Origin: Odontesthes bonariensis
Taxonomy: Eukaryota; Chordata; Actinopteri; Atheriniformes; Atherinopsidae
Direction: 5' to 3'
Assembly: GCF_027942865.1 (NCBI RefSeq)
Contig: NC_134524.1
Coordinates: 20,575,536-20,639,535, forward strand
DNA length: 64,000 bases
A program made the translations under genes and the position numbers. Under the pieces are notes generated by a model. It did not search any database. It was given only the letters and a program-made list of their open reading frames with translations, and was not told the DNA's origin. How positions within the stretch are numbered: position 1 is the stretch's first letter; each line of letters opens with the position of its first letter. This document shows positions 36,992-48,399 of the stretch, one piece after another.

Positions 36992-38886
36992 ATGCCACAT
37001 TAAGAATCTCTCCTTTCTCTCATTCCCTTATACGGGCGGAAAAAAATAACCGAACAGCACAAGATTACTGTTGGGTCAAAGTCGAATTGAATTGGACTTT
37101 CAAAGCCCAGATGCGCTGTCGAGTGATATGAAGATCAATAAAACCTGGCACGTTGTCAGCTTACTCTGATATGACTAACTTTAGAACTCGCGGCACTTGG
37201 AGGGCACATCCTCTGGCCTAATGTCACAATTTTAAAAGTAAGTGATTCAGAGCTGTGCCACTTCAAACCATAAACTAGTTTTTAATGGCCTGGAAATTGA
37301 ATCAAATTGCTTAATGGATAACTCATTTTCTATTTATGATTTGTAGAATTCACATGATTGCCAAGAACTTGGCGATGGCACGCTGATCCACTGTGTGTAT
37401 TTTACAGTGTTGTCATGAGAAAACAAGGTTGAGGATTGTTTCCACAAGCTTTCTTCTTTGGTGTTGAAGGTGCATATGTCCGTTCTCATTGCAATAAACT
37501 TTATGAATAAAACTCCTAAGGCTCTCCTTGCCATTTTTTATTTATTTTTTAGTCCTTGTTAGGAAACATCACATCAGCTTACCAGCTATCTACATGGCAG
37601 GCTTATGAGTTTATGAGCATCCAGGAAATTCCAAGTCCAATGGGGCCACCCCCCCTTTTCCCTGCAGTGATAGGTGTGTCTGTACTTATCTAGGTGTAAG
37701 GAAAAACTAATAAAGAATGACAACAGTGTTTGAGTCTTAAGAAACACCAGTTGGTAGCTGTTCCTGAAAGGTATGTGAGTTTTATGTTGACAGCTTAATT
37801 ATCTGACTTTTTTTTTTAGACAACTGCGATGATTACGGGAGAATCTTGTCAAAATGAAGTGCCAAACTGTGTGTTGACATACAAACCTGTTTGTGGTTCA
37901 TGTGACTTCTGAGCCAGTGTTTCACTGTTACGCGTCAACAAGAAACATGTTTTAACTTTTAAAACCGTGTCAGATTGTGCCAAACATAGCAGAAGACAGA
38001 TTATCTTGAAGGAATTTTTTACCCAAACCACAGAGGCCTCAGTTCTGATGTACTGTTCTCATAGGTCTAAAATCAGTAACTGCTACTCTGAGCCATACCA
38101 GCTGTATATTTACTCATTTTTAAGATGTCATGTTGGAATAAAACCCTGTATTTTTATGAGCTTGAGAGCATTAATTTGGGTCTCTGAAGTCAATACCAAC
38201 TCAAAAACTCGAAAAAATAAAAAAAAATAAAAATAAAAAAACCTCTACATTCTAGTTCAGCTCACATATACATCTGTAGATGTATTGCTTAGTGAGGCTG
38301 TTCAGATTTACTGGGGAAACTTTCATCACTTTACAAATCCAGCCCATTTTCTCATTATCCCGCCTCGTTTCAACCTCACATGATGCTGTGCTTGCTGTAC
38401 CTCGGAGGTGGGCATTCGAAACTCTTTTCTCTTGTTTTTTTTTTTGCTTTGCTATTACAAAATCCCACCATTTGTTGTACAGTTCACCGAACTGAAGAAA
38501 ACAATGAGCTAATAAGGCTCCGTCAGTTCTTGGTGTAATGTTTTATACCCTGACAAGGAGATCTGACCTCTGATTGTGGTGTACGCTTGTACACTTGAGC
38601 TCCAGTTCAGCAGTCCATAACTAAACAGCCTCAGAATAGCGATATGACAACTCAGAGCAGCAAAGGCCCCGATTGCTTTTGTGTGTCCTGTAAATGAAGA
38701 CATTAATTGGGTTGCGGTGACAGAAAAAGTGTTTATTTTTTTGTGGTTTGAAGTCAGTTAACGATGCCAAATCGCTGAAGAATATTGCTGTGCGAATCCT
38801 AATCTGAGACTTCTTGCGCACTTTATTAAACAGGCGTCATCTGTGCTCAAGCTGCAAGAAAAAAAGAGACATTAAGCGTCGACTTG

Positions 38887-41164
38887 ATGTCGGAACCTCC
38901 CGGGTGCTGCATCTGTCTGGATGAGTTCAGCAACCCTGCTTCCCTCCCTTGTGGACACTGCTTCTGCCTGGGATGCATAGGAGAATACTGGAGGATCCAT
39001 GAAGCCTGCCAATGCCCCCTCTGCAAGGCAGTGTACCCCAAAAGGCCACAGCTGAAAACAGGCCAGACACTACAGACTCAGGATGCCATCGTGCCTCTAA
39101 AAGGTGAGGTTCTGTGTGATTTCTGCCAAGCAAAACGCCCCGCAGTCAAGTCCTGCCTGGCGTGTCTGGCCTCGTACTGCGCTGCTCACCTGGAGCCGCA
39201 TTACCAGAGTGAAGATCTCGGGCGCCATCTTCTCATCAGCGTGACAAAAAACCTGGAGGACTCTGTGTGCAGGCTGCATGGGAGGAAGTTAGAACGTTTC
39301 TGCAAGAGTGACCAAACATGCATTTGCACCAAGTGTGCTCAGACAGAGCACAGGGGACACCACATCATTTCTATCAGCAATGAAGCCGCAAAGAAGAAGG
39401 TAAAGTGTAATAAAAGCACAACACGAGGGCAACGGTTCCTGTATTGAAAATTCCTTAATCTTCATCAGTGAACAGTGATTTGATCATAATTGTAATTTTT
39501 CAAGAGCTGTAAGAAATAAGAAATGAAAAAGGTTCTGCTTAAGTGTTATCGCATAATATTCTTTGGTATTTGTCCATCGTCGTTGAGCACTTTGGCAACA
39601 TTTTCCCCTATTTGCGCATTGCATTAGACCTTCGGAGGAGGAGTTTAAGATAAAAGATGGATGTGGAAGGGAACTAAACGAGTGTTATTTATTAGTGCCG
39701 AGTGAGTTAACTCGTTATTATCGTGTTATTCCGTTAATTATTTAACTCCGATAAATATTTTATCGTGCATTAACGCAGATTTGTTTTTTTTTTAATTATT
39801 TTTTTGTGCCTTTAATGGATAGGAAAGTTCAGAGAGACGGGAAGCAGGAGGCATAGAGAGGGCGAACGACACGCAGCACAGGGCCGTCCGATGCGGAACT
39901 CGAACCGGGGCCAGCTGCAGCGAGGACTGTAGCCTCTTGTACATGGGGCGCCTGCTGTACCCACTACGCCACAGACCACCCTTGTTTTATTATTTATTTT
40001 ATTTTTGTAAAAGTCTGTTGCTCACAGGCTTTTATTTAGTAAAAGTCTGTTGCTGTCTGCTGCGGAACCGGAAAAGAAAGTAATTGGCGGATCCACCAAA
40101 CATGGAGAAGGGTAGAGAACTTTTACTCTGCCATTTTCATTTTAAATTTCTTCCAGACGGCGGAGTCGAGAGAACCAAAGTCATCTGTAAACACTGCCAA
40201 GTTGAATTGTCTTCTCAGCGTAGTAGTTCCAGTCTAAAATATCTCTTAAAGGCAAAACTCACAACTGATAGCAGCAAGTCATTCAAGGAAACAGACAGTG
40301 GACCGAGGCTTCTACATAAAAACTACATAAAGATGCTGATGTTAAAAGTGTGTTTGCACAACAAATGTTATGGCACTTTCATTCATATGGCAGCACATTT
40401 AAAATAAAACTAAATGCTAAAAGCCATACACTACTTTTGAATTAATTTATGGATTTTGCGTACAAATGCGATTAACCGTGATTAATCAGGGAAATCATGT
40501 GATTAATAAGATTAAAAATTTTAATCGTTGCCCGGCCCTATTATTTATATGACTAAGCTACAACCTTTCAAAGAACATCTGGTCTCAATAAACTGGAAAA
40601 CAAAAGACAGGACGCGAAGATTTTAAAGAATGTTCTTGTTGCACCACACTTTTATGCAAACTGCCACAGTGGATTCAACAGTGAACACGATCACAGAACA
40701 AACATGAAGAGGAAAAAAAACTTTTGTCATAATGGATCAAAGGTCTCAAAATCAGGGCTGTTTTTATGTCAGCCGTAAAAGTCATAAAGTCTTCTGCCCA
40801 GCTGACATACTGTTTGTCCTTAGGTTAAACTAAAACGCAGACGGATGAAACTCCAGCAAGAGATTCAAGAGAGACTGAGCGAGGTTGAGAAAATCAAGCT
40901 TCCGGCAGACCTCAGTGGAGAAAATCCAAAAGCGGCCCGGACAAAAAATAAAGAGCTCGTCAAACAGCTGGAGGAAGAAATCACTGAGCTGCGGGGGAGA
41001 AACGCTGAGCTGGAGCAGCTCTCGCAGACTGAAGACAACCTGCACTTCTTACAGGTTTGCAACGCCATCCAAAGTCAGCAAATTAAATCAGTGGAAATAA
41101 TTACTGGTGAACTCACCACTCAATTGTCTTGTCTCTGCAGAGATTCCTGTACCGTGTCTCCTGA
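38887..41164 (+). CDS. short TRIM: RING, B-boxes, coiled coil, no B30.2
   Basis: Predicted 255-residue TRIM. Exons are 38887-39399, 40824-41054 and 41141-41164 (stop TGA). RING: CCICLDEF, CGHCFCLGC, CPLC. The two B-boxes are CDFCQAKRPAVKSCLACL...YCAAH and CRLHGRKLERFCKSDQTCICTKC. The second exon codes a strongly charged coiled coil (LQQEIQERLSEVEKIK...LVKQLEEEITELRGRNAELEQL). It is one 231-base exon, where relatives have a 96-base plus a 234-base exon, so the two look fused with an internal loss. The third exon starts like the usual 148-base exon (RF...) but stops after seven codons, and no B30.2 exon follows before the next gene's 5' end. It may act as a short adaptor or decoy TRIM, or be a recent pseudogene. 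Intron 1 carries a hAT. The upstream in-frame TTG at 38884 is not a start. Confidence 0.65.
39693..40540 (+). mobile_element. BED-finger hAT remnant in the short TRIM's intron
   Basis: Ends TAGTGCCGAG...CGGCCCTA with the 'aacgattaaaatttttaatc' subterminal motif (reverse strand), typical of fish hATs. A perfect 8-bp duplication TTATTTAT lies at 39685-39692 and 40541-40548. A short open frame (ATG 40102 to 40407) codes part of a BED zinc finger (VICKHCQVELSSQRSSSSLKYLL). The catalytic part is absent, so the copy is a deletion derivative. A SINE sits inside it. Confidence 0.85.
39788..39981 (-). mobile_element. tRNA-derived SINE, second copy
   Basis: Same family and orientation as the copy at 13-210. 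The minus strand shows the A box at the right end and the B box (GGTTCGAGTTCC, near 39,895). TTGTTTT occurs at both edges and may be its target duplication. It inserted into the BED-type hAT at 39693-40540. Confidence 0.75.
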
Positions 41165-42549
41165 CTGGAAGAACATGACAATGATTGGCCTTCAAGACAG
41201 AGCTCTGGCACCAACTTTTTCCTGTCTTCTGAAGTTCCAATGTGTGACATGTTGGCAAGATATTTGCAGAAATGTAATATAACATTCATCATCATGTCTT
41301 TACTGCAGTAGAATTGTATTTTTTTGTTATGTGTGGGGTTACTGAGTCTGCAGTTTGTACCGTGATGTCCCTATAAGCAATTCAAAGAAGACATCAAGTT
41401 GGATTGCGCAACAAGTCCCCTAACATTCGTCACACACCTCAATATGACCCATAATACAACCTTGTGAAGTACAGCACTAACAAGCAGCAGCAGAGATATA
41501 CAACTCGCCAAAGTAAAGGTCACTCTCACGGTGCACTTTGAAACAGACAGATCGCCAGGACGCAAAGTTCTCCATCAACACATGACAGAAGGTTTTACAC
41601 TTCTGGCTAACACCAGAAACACTTTTTTCATCTCCTGGTTAGGTTTGAGCCATAACACTACCTGGTTAGAGTGAGAAATCATCACAAGACATTCCATTCC
41701 ACAAGCCATTTTTACAGTTCACCTGCAGTTGGTCTCCCAACCACTAGAGGTAGCATATTTTACAAAAAATCTGATTGTGGGGCGATTCAGCCAGTATGAA
41801 CAAATATCGGAATGTATTTGGGTGGAGAACAGTCTTCTGTTTAGTGGCAAGTGAGCACATATGAGAAGATCTCCTCTACATTTAGGCTATACCAAGTAAA
41901 CTGTTTCTTTAGACTTTCTATTACATAAAGCCTAGAAATTGTCACAACTTTATATATCAAAATCCCCATGTTTTGTATTTTTTTAATGTAAACAGATTTA
42001 TTTGATGTTTTTGACAATCATGTAAAATAGATAAAAATACAGATGATTCAAGAGCTAGAGTAATTGTATGAATAAGAAACATGACAATGTTGAGCTTGTG
42101 TGGACGTAGCTTGTGTCTGGGTGGATGATTTGGTTCAGTTTGATATTTCAGTGTTTCCTTTTTTTTTCATCTTTGCAGATGAGTTAATAAGGTGTCAAAG
42201 CCAAATGTTGTATTTATGCAGGTTGATGCAAGAAGTGTGAGTAAAAACTATTTAAAGTAACATTCTCGTGGTTGTTTTTAATGATGCTTTTAGCTCAGAA
42301 GTGGAAAATAAGCGCCACAGGTAGTACGGCCCTATGAGTTTACCAATCAAACAGGCTTCCCTTCGAACAATAAACAAGTCTGTTGACGAAGAATCGCTTT
42401 GCGTGTCCCATCAGAACCTCTCAGCAAGTAGAGTATTTAATATGTTGCTCAACATTCATTCTGCCCTGCAGCGAGCAAACAGATGATATGGTTGCTCATT
42501 TGTGTGCCAGCCTCCCTATTTGAATACAGGAAGGAATAAAGGCCTTGAA

Positions 42550-42682
42550 CAGAAATGAAACTTAACACAGGGAAAAAAATAGAAAAGGAAGGACACACAC
42601 ACACACACACACACACACTAGGTGGAAGGAGAGAGAGAGCAGCCTTACGCCTGTGAGAATCGAGCACTTCCGAAGCCAGAAG
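42550..42682 (+). other. probable 5' untranslated exon of the TRIM at 44116
   Basis: Ends AAGCCAGAAG|GTAAAG, as the paralogue does at 24401. It contains the conserved 'cagaaatgaaact' and a (CA)n run at 42593-42618. The exon start is uncertain. Confidence 0.5.
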
Positions 42683-44115
42683 GTAAAGTTATACACTACA
42701 TACCGTATGTATTTGTTTTCTTTTAATCATAGAAGTCATTTTAGTCTTATTGAAAAGAGATTGACGAGAAATGTCAGCCGTAACATGTTTTATCGCTTCG
42801 CTCCACACTTGGCTGCAGGTGATCATTTACTCTGTAATGAAAGGCACTGAGTTATAAAACACGTGATCACAGCTTTTTCTTTGTTTGTTCAACTCATTGA
42901 TTTCACAGCTTGTCATGTAATTGACCCTGATGCTTTTTGTAATCTTCTGGTGTTGTTGTCTAACAGTCACACCCAAGCCCTGATCTATGCAGTTATTGAT
43001 GTGGGTACTAGTATTCACTGTTTTCTATTAGTTTTGAGCTTTCCGTAGTTGTTTGTTGAAGATTTACACATTTTTATATGTTGTCTAGCTCAAAAAACAC
43101 AATCCCAGTTGGATGGGAATTCAGAAAAAACAAAAAGGAGAAGAAATAATCGCTTCTTTGGGTTTTAAACGCCTGCGACCGTGCAAGTTTTTGTTCTCTC
43201 TTTTTTTTCAGCAGACAACAGAAAGCTATATCACAAACACCATTTAACAAGTAGAGTATAAGGAAGCATTGCACATGCTGCCCTTGGTCAACAATCTGTG
43301 TGTCACACTTGTTTGCTCTTATTCTCAGTTTACTGACTTGGCAGATCCCAAACTGCAGACAGCTTAAAGAAACAGACACAACGGTAAGTGGATCATTTAA
43401 TTACTGATGCTTTGAAGCACGGTTATGTAATTTTTGGAGGAAAGAGATAAAGTCGTCGGCTGTAAATGAACTAACTTCGTCTGTAACCGTCAAACACTTT
43501 ACCATTGACTAGTGAAATTGGCCGGGTTTTTGTTTTATTCACACTTAAAAATAAGAAAATGTTGATGGAAAAATGTAAAAAATAAGAAAAAACTTCTTCG
43601 ATGCACACATGAGATGGTCCTCGCCTGTTTTAAAGACAACTTGACACTTATCAGGGGAACTGGAAACGACAATAAACTCACTAACTTCCCTCTCAAGGAT
43701 GTCCACCACAGTTGTTGTTCTTTCCTGTTTGGGACAACTACTTCTTTTACTCGGTTACAGCCACAGAAACCTGACCTGTACTAACACCCTCTGGCCACAC
43801 TAATTTATTTGCTTCAAACGTGTCATTGAAACGCATCTCATTCTCTTTTTCTCTTGAAAAGATTGCTTCAGATTTTCTTTTCCTGCCGGTTAATGTAAAT
43901 TTTCCCAACTGACAAGAACCCCTTTTAAGCCGTTAACCCTGAGTGTGGGCTGGTGTTGCAGCCTGTCGCATGTTAAGATTAAGATTTATCTCACAGTGGG
44001 AAGAGTAAATGTAACAAAAACACAGCAAATTCTGAAAAAAGTGGCTCTTTTTTTTCTGTTGGAAATGAAAAGACTGTGACTTAATTGTAATATTTTCTGC
44101 TGTCTTTTAGCAGAT

Positions 44116-47100
44116 ATGGCCTCCAGTTCTCAATCACCCAGCGCGCCTTGTCCACTTGAGAATCATTTGAACTGCTCCATCTGCATGGAGACATTTACAG
44201 ACCCTGTCACTACACCTTGTGGCCACTCCTTCTGTTCGAAATGCCTTAACTTACAATTAAACTGTGTGTCCAGCCAGTGTCCCCTTTGCAAAGCACATGT
44301 TCACAAAGCCCCTGTTGTGAGTATTGTGCTCAGAGATATCATCCAAATAAGCAACAGCAACAAGCTGAAAAGCCCACTTCCCAATCAGTACACCGGGGCT
44401 CCTGGAGAAGTGGCTTGTGATGTCTGCACAGAGCCAAAGCTGAAGGCTGAGAAGTCCTGCCTTGTGTGTCAGGCCTCATATTGTTCAACTCACATCCAGA
44501 AGCACCATTCGGCTAAAAGGCTGAGGGGCCACAGGTTGGTGAAACCCGTGGAGAACTTGGACGCGAGGGCCTGTCTGACACACGGACGCCCCTTTGAGCT
44601 GTTCAGCAGGAGGCAGCAGAGGTGTATTTGCGTTCGATGTATGGAAGAAGATCAAGGGGAAGTCGTCTCGGCTGAAGACGAGTGGCAGAAGAAGAAGGTG
44701 CATCATCGTATAAATGACGTTCACATCCTGGCGTCTGTGTGCACTTTACATAAAATCGCAGCAAATCCAAAGGAGAATGTTTTGAAGTTTCTCAGTCAGA
44801 CATGCTCTCTGTCTTCTACAGCTTCAACTTCAAAACGACAAGAAAGAGTTGGATCAGAAAATCGAGGACAGAAAAGCAAAAGTGGACGAGTTCGGTACAG
44901 CTCTGAAGAGCTGCAAGGTAAGCTGCAAAAGAGGGAAGTTTGCCCTGTCCCGGATGGAAAAGCCAGTCAGACCAGTCGGTACACAGTAAAGAGCAGATCT
45001 AGTTCATTTACACACTCAAACACGCATGTACACAAAACACTTAGTGGTCTCTGAGTCCGGCTGTGATCGAAACCGCATACTTCTCCTACTACTCATACTG
45101 ACTTTTTTCCCGGATGCATACTAGATTCGCCGAAATGTTGGGTATGCATCATGAGGTTACTATTCATACTCAAACTACCCAACATGCAACGTAACTTGAC
45201 GTCGCCGATCGTCATTTCCTGTCAAAACGGCAGTTTCCAGCTAGCTACAACGAGGGTAGGTGCACTTCCTGTTTTCAAAACAAAAGCACCAATTGTATCG
45301 TAATGGCTTTCCCTATGATAAAAGGCAACGGGTATTTTATTTTGTGAAAATAACCAGAAGTGCGTTGCTCACTGCGGCTAGCTTTAGTAGCGCCGAATTC
45401 GTGGGAACAAAATTGTAAATAGCCGGTATTTTGTCAGATTTTCAACACGCTGGGGATCTAAACAACTACTTTCTCGCCTGAAAATGTTTCAAATGTTGCT
45501 AAAGTTTACAGAGTTTAGAGCTTAAGCAAAATCAGCTTCAGGCCGGCTGATTTCGGCTCGGGTAGGAGCGAAATGCATTGTGGGTAAACGCTCTGCATAC
45601 TGTCTGATCGATCAGTATGCCGTATGCAAGTATGTAGTATGCGGTTTCGAACACTTTTTTTTACAGGCTGTAATTGGCTGTAACTTTTAAAGATCAGTTT
45701 AAATGTCAGTTTAAAAGTGGAAACATTAATTTGTTTAAGTGACTGCTGATTTCACAATCTTGACATGTCCTCCATCATGAAAGAAACATGATTTGGACAC
45801 GTTCACAAGGTTCCAAATTGGATTTTCAGGAGGTTGCTGAAAATGAAATCGCATTACAGTATTTATGGAATAAAGAATGTCATTGCTCTTACCCGTGTTC
45901 AGGAGCAGCTGCAAGAAGAGTGGTGGGATGTTGACAATGTGTTCACAGCTGTGATTGCCATTGTGGAGCTGGCCCAGAAGGCAGGACTGAAGCCGTTGGA
46001 AGAGAAGAGGCAGTTGCTGGAAAAAGAAGCTAAAGCCTTCAAAGACACTTTGGAAGGTGAAATCAACAAACTTGAGAAGACGATCTCCGAAATGGACGAC
46101 ATAGCTTCGCTAGAGGATCACATCTTATTCTTACAAGTGAGAGGAAATGCTAAACATCTTTGATGCTCACCTTCAAATTTCTTCCCCGCTTATCAGTTAA
46201 TGTTGTATATCATGAGATATTTTGCATCTGGAATATCTGCAGATGTTTTGTCAGCAGGGGTTGTAGCCGAAACCGTGGTCTGCCCTGGGACCATGGTCTC
46301 TGGCACGGACCAGTGGTTACTGCCACTAGGGGCGCTAGAGACACTGGTCGCGATCAGCTCCTCAGTGGTTGCGACCAGCTGGTCTCGGGCACGGAACAGT
46401 GGTCCCCAACACTAGGAGCGCTAAAGATACTGGTCCTGCAGCTCCTCAGTGGTCTGTCCCGTGGTCCTTGTGGTGTGAATCAGTTAGCGAGTGGTCTGTG
46501 AAGCGGCTTTTGTCATTTTGATACATCTTCTCCCTTTTCTGGTCATGGTGGTAGCACTGTTGGATGAATAAATGTCAGCGATCACAATCTTTTGTCTATA
46601 AAATACAATCTTCTATTATTTATGCAGGTCCACGTGGTCTTGACCACCTCCTAGTGGTCACGACCAGCTGGTCTCTGGCACGGACCAGTGGAACTACTAT
46701 TATGAGAAAAGGGAGGTGTATTAAATATAGGCTACTAATATATTAATAATTTGATTAATTATATATAAAAAAAACAAAATATATAAATATATTAATAAAT
46801 ACTCCAAAGACCACTCTGGTTAAGAGAACAGGCAGAAGACAAGGACCACAAGACAAACCACTGAGGAGCGGATCAGCATTAGGACTAGTGTCTTTAGTGC
46901 CCCTAATGGCAGTAACCACTGGTCCGTGCCAGAGACCATGGTCCCAGGACAGACCACGGTTTCGGCTACAACCCCCCTTCTGTTTTGTTCCATTCTGTCG
47001 TAAGACTGTTAAAATGATCTCATTGACTTTCTTTCTGTTTTCTCAGAGGTACCCATCTCTTGCGGTCCCTGATGACATCAGGGACTGGACAGAGGTGGAG

Positions 47101-48017
47101 CTGGACACATCGCTGTCATTTGGCACCATGATGACAACTACAACAAAAATGATGGAACAAATCCAACAGAAAGTGAATGGGCTGGCTGTCATTGGTAAGA
47201 GTTCATTTTACAGCAGTTAAAGTTAAAGGCTCAAAAGATGACATCATTTATCTTCAACTCTTCTTCACTTCACAGAACTGAAGAGACTCTCAAAGTTCAC
47301 AGGTAGGTGACACACTCAACCCTTTTCTCATCATCATCTTTTGAATATAAAACTAATTCCCATTTCTCATTGAATCATTTCTAATTGGATCGAACAGTGG
47401 ATGTGAAACTGGATCCGGAGACTGCCCACCAGCGCCTCGTTCTTTCTGATGATGGCAAAAAAGTGAAAGACGGAGGGGAGGACCAGGAAGTAGCGGATTC
47501 TCCTGAGAGGTTCAATCTGTTTGGCAGTGTCCTGGGGTCCGATAGCATCACTTCTGGGAAATCATACTGGGAGGTGGAGGTCAGCGACAAGACTGGGTGG
47601 GATCTGGGTGTGGCAAGAGGCGGCGCCAACCGAAGGGGGAAACTCACGCTGAGCCCAGATCATGGCTACTGGGTTTTGGTACATTATGAGGAGACGAACT
47701 ACGCAGCCATGACAGCCCCCGCCTTACGTCTTTCCCCAAAAGAAAAACCTAAGAAGGTTGGGGTGTTTGTGGACTACGAGGAAGGTCTCGTGTCCTTCTA
47801 TGACGTGACAGCTCATTCTCATATCTACTCCTTCAGTGAGTGTTCATTCCAAGATGAGCTTTACCCATATTTCAGTCCCCATGTGAAGGAGGGCGAGAAA
47901 AACTCTGAGCCCTTGGTAATTTTACCTGGGAAACACTGTCAAAGGGAAATGGACGAAGAGAAGATGGATTTGGGTTCTGTTTGCGAGAGTGCTGAACTTG
48001 ATCGCTCCAAGTACTGA
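44116..48017 (+). CDS. TRIM E3 ubiquitin ligase, RING-B-box-coiled coil-B30.2 (block B)
   Basis: Paralogue of 25706-30294, predicted at 568 residues. Exons are 44116-44697, 44822-44917, 45903-46136, 47047-47194, 47276-47302 and 47398-48017, and all junctions keep frame. RING: CSICMETF, CGHSFCSKC, CPLC. The B-boxes are nearly the same as in the block A gene (CDVCTEPKLKAEKSCLVC, CLTHGRPFELFSRRQQRCIC). PRY/SPRY: LDPETAHQRLVLSDDG, SYWEVEVSDKTGWDLGVARGG. The RING and the 96-base coiled-coil exon are much more diverged from block A than the B30.2 exons are. Open frame continuing past 44697 to 45054 is intron read-through. Introns 2 and 3 hold MITEs at 45059-45653 and 46257-46976. AATAAA lies at 48124-48129. 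Role as for the block A gene: ubiquitin ligase with a B30.2 ligand-binding domain, finTRIM/bloodthirsty-like. Confidence 0.88.
45059..45653. mobile_element. MITE with GGCTGTG ends, in TRIM-B intron 2
   Basis: Same family as 26352-27005 with high similarity along its length. The left end is GGCTGTGATCGAAACC; the right end stops at CGAACA and lacks the last bases of the inverted repeat. The insertion point differs from the block A gene (intron 2 here, intron 1 there). Confidence 0.85.
46257..46976. mobile_element. MITE with ~90-bp inverted ends, in TRIM-B intron 3
   Basis: The left arm beginning GGGGTTGTAGCCGAAACC is repeated inverted at the right end (about 46,890-46,976), with few differences over about 90 bases. 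The interior repeats a 'ggtctctggcacggaccagtgg' phrase about three times. Non-coding, and absent from the corresponding intron of the block A gene. Superfamily not assigned. Confidence 0.8.
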
Positions 48018-48399
48018 TTATGTTTAGGAGAAGAGGAGGGAAATTTCTCAGTTATTTGAAGCTTGCCAGAAATCAAAATGAAGGTCTCCAGCACCATAAC
48101 AAGTTGAAATAACTCTACTGTAAAATAAAATAAAAACCCAACAACAGTGTTTTACAGGTCGTGAGAAGAAATAATTAACATCCTTTTTAATTTGACTAAG
48201 TTGCATAGTCGGTGACATTTTTTTACCGTTTTTGTTCCTCCCAGCTCATTATTTCATATTTCCAGAGCGTGAAATCAATGCTCTCAATGGGCTCAGAGAT
48301 TTGATCCTGGTTTAAAATCTCTCCATACTAATGATTTGCTTTATAATTAATTGAGTTGATCAAAAAATGGGTCTTGAACGCAACCCAGGTAGTCAACCC

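Noticed and set aside
44698-45054. Open frame continuing past the RING/B-box exon of the block B TRIM
   Set aside because: A good donor at 44698 and the paralogous exon structure show that the extension reads through intron 1, the 96-base exon in the wrong phase, and into intron 2.
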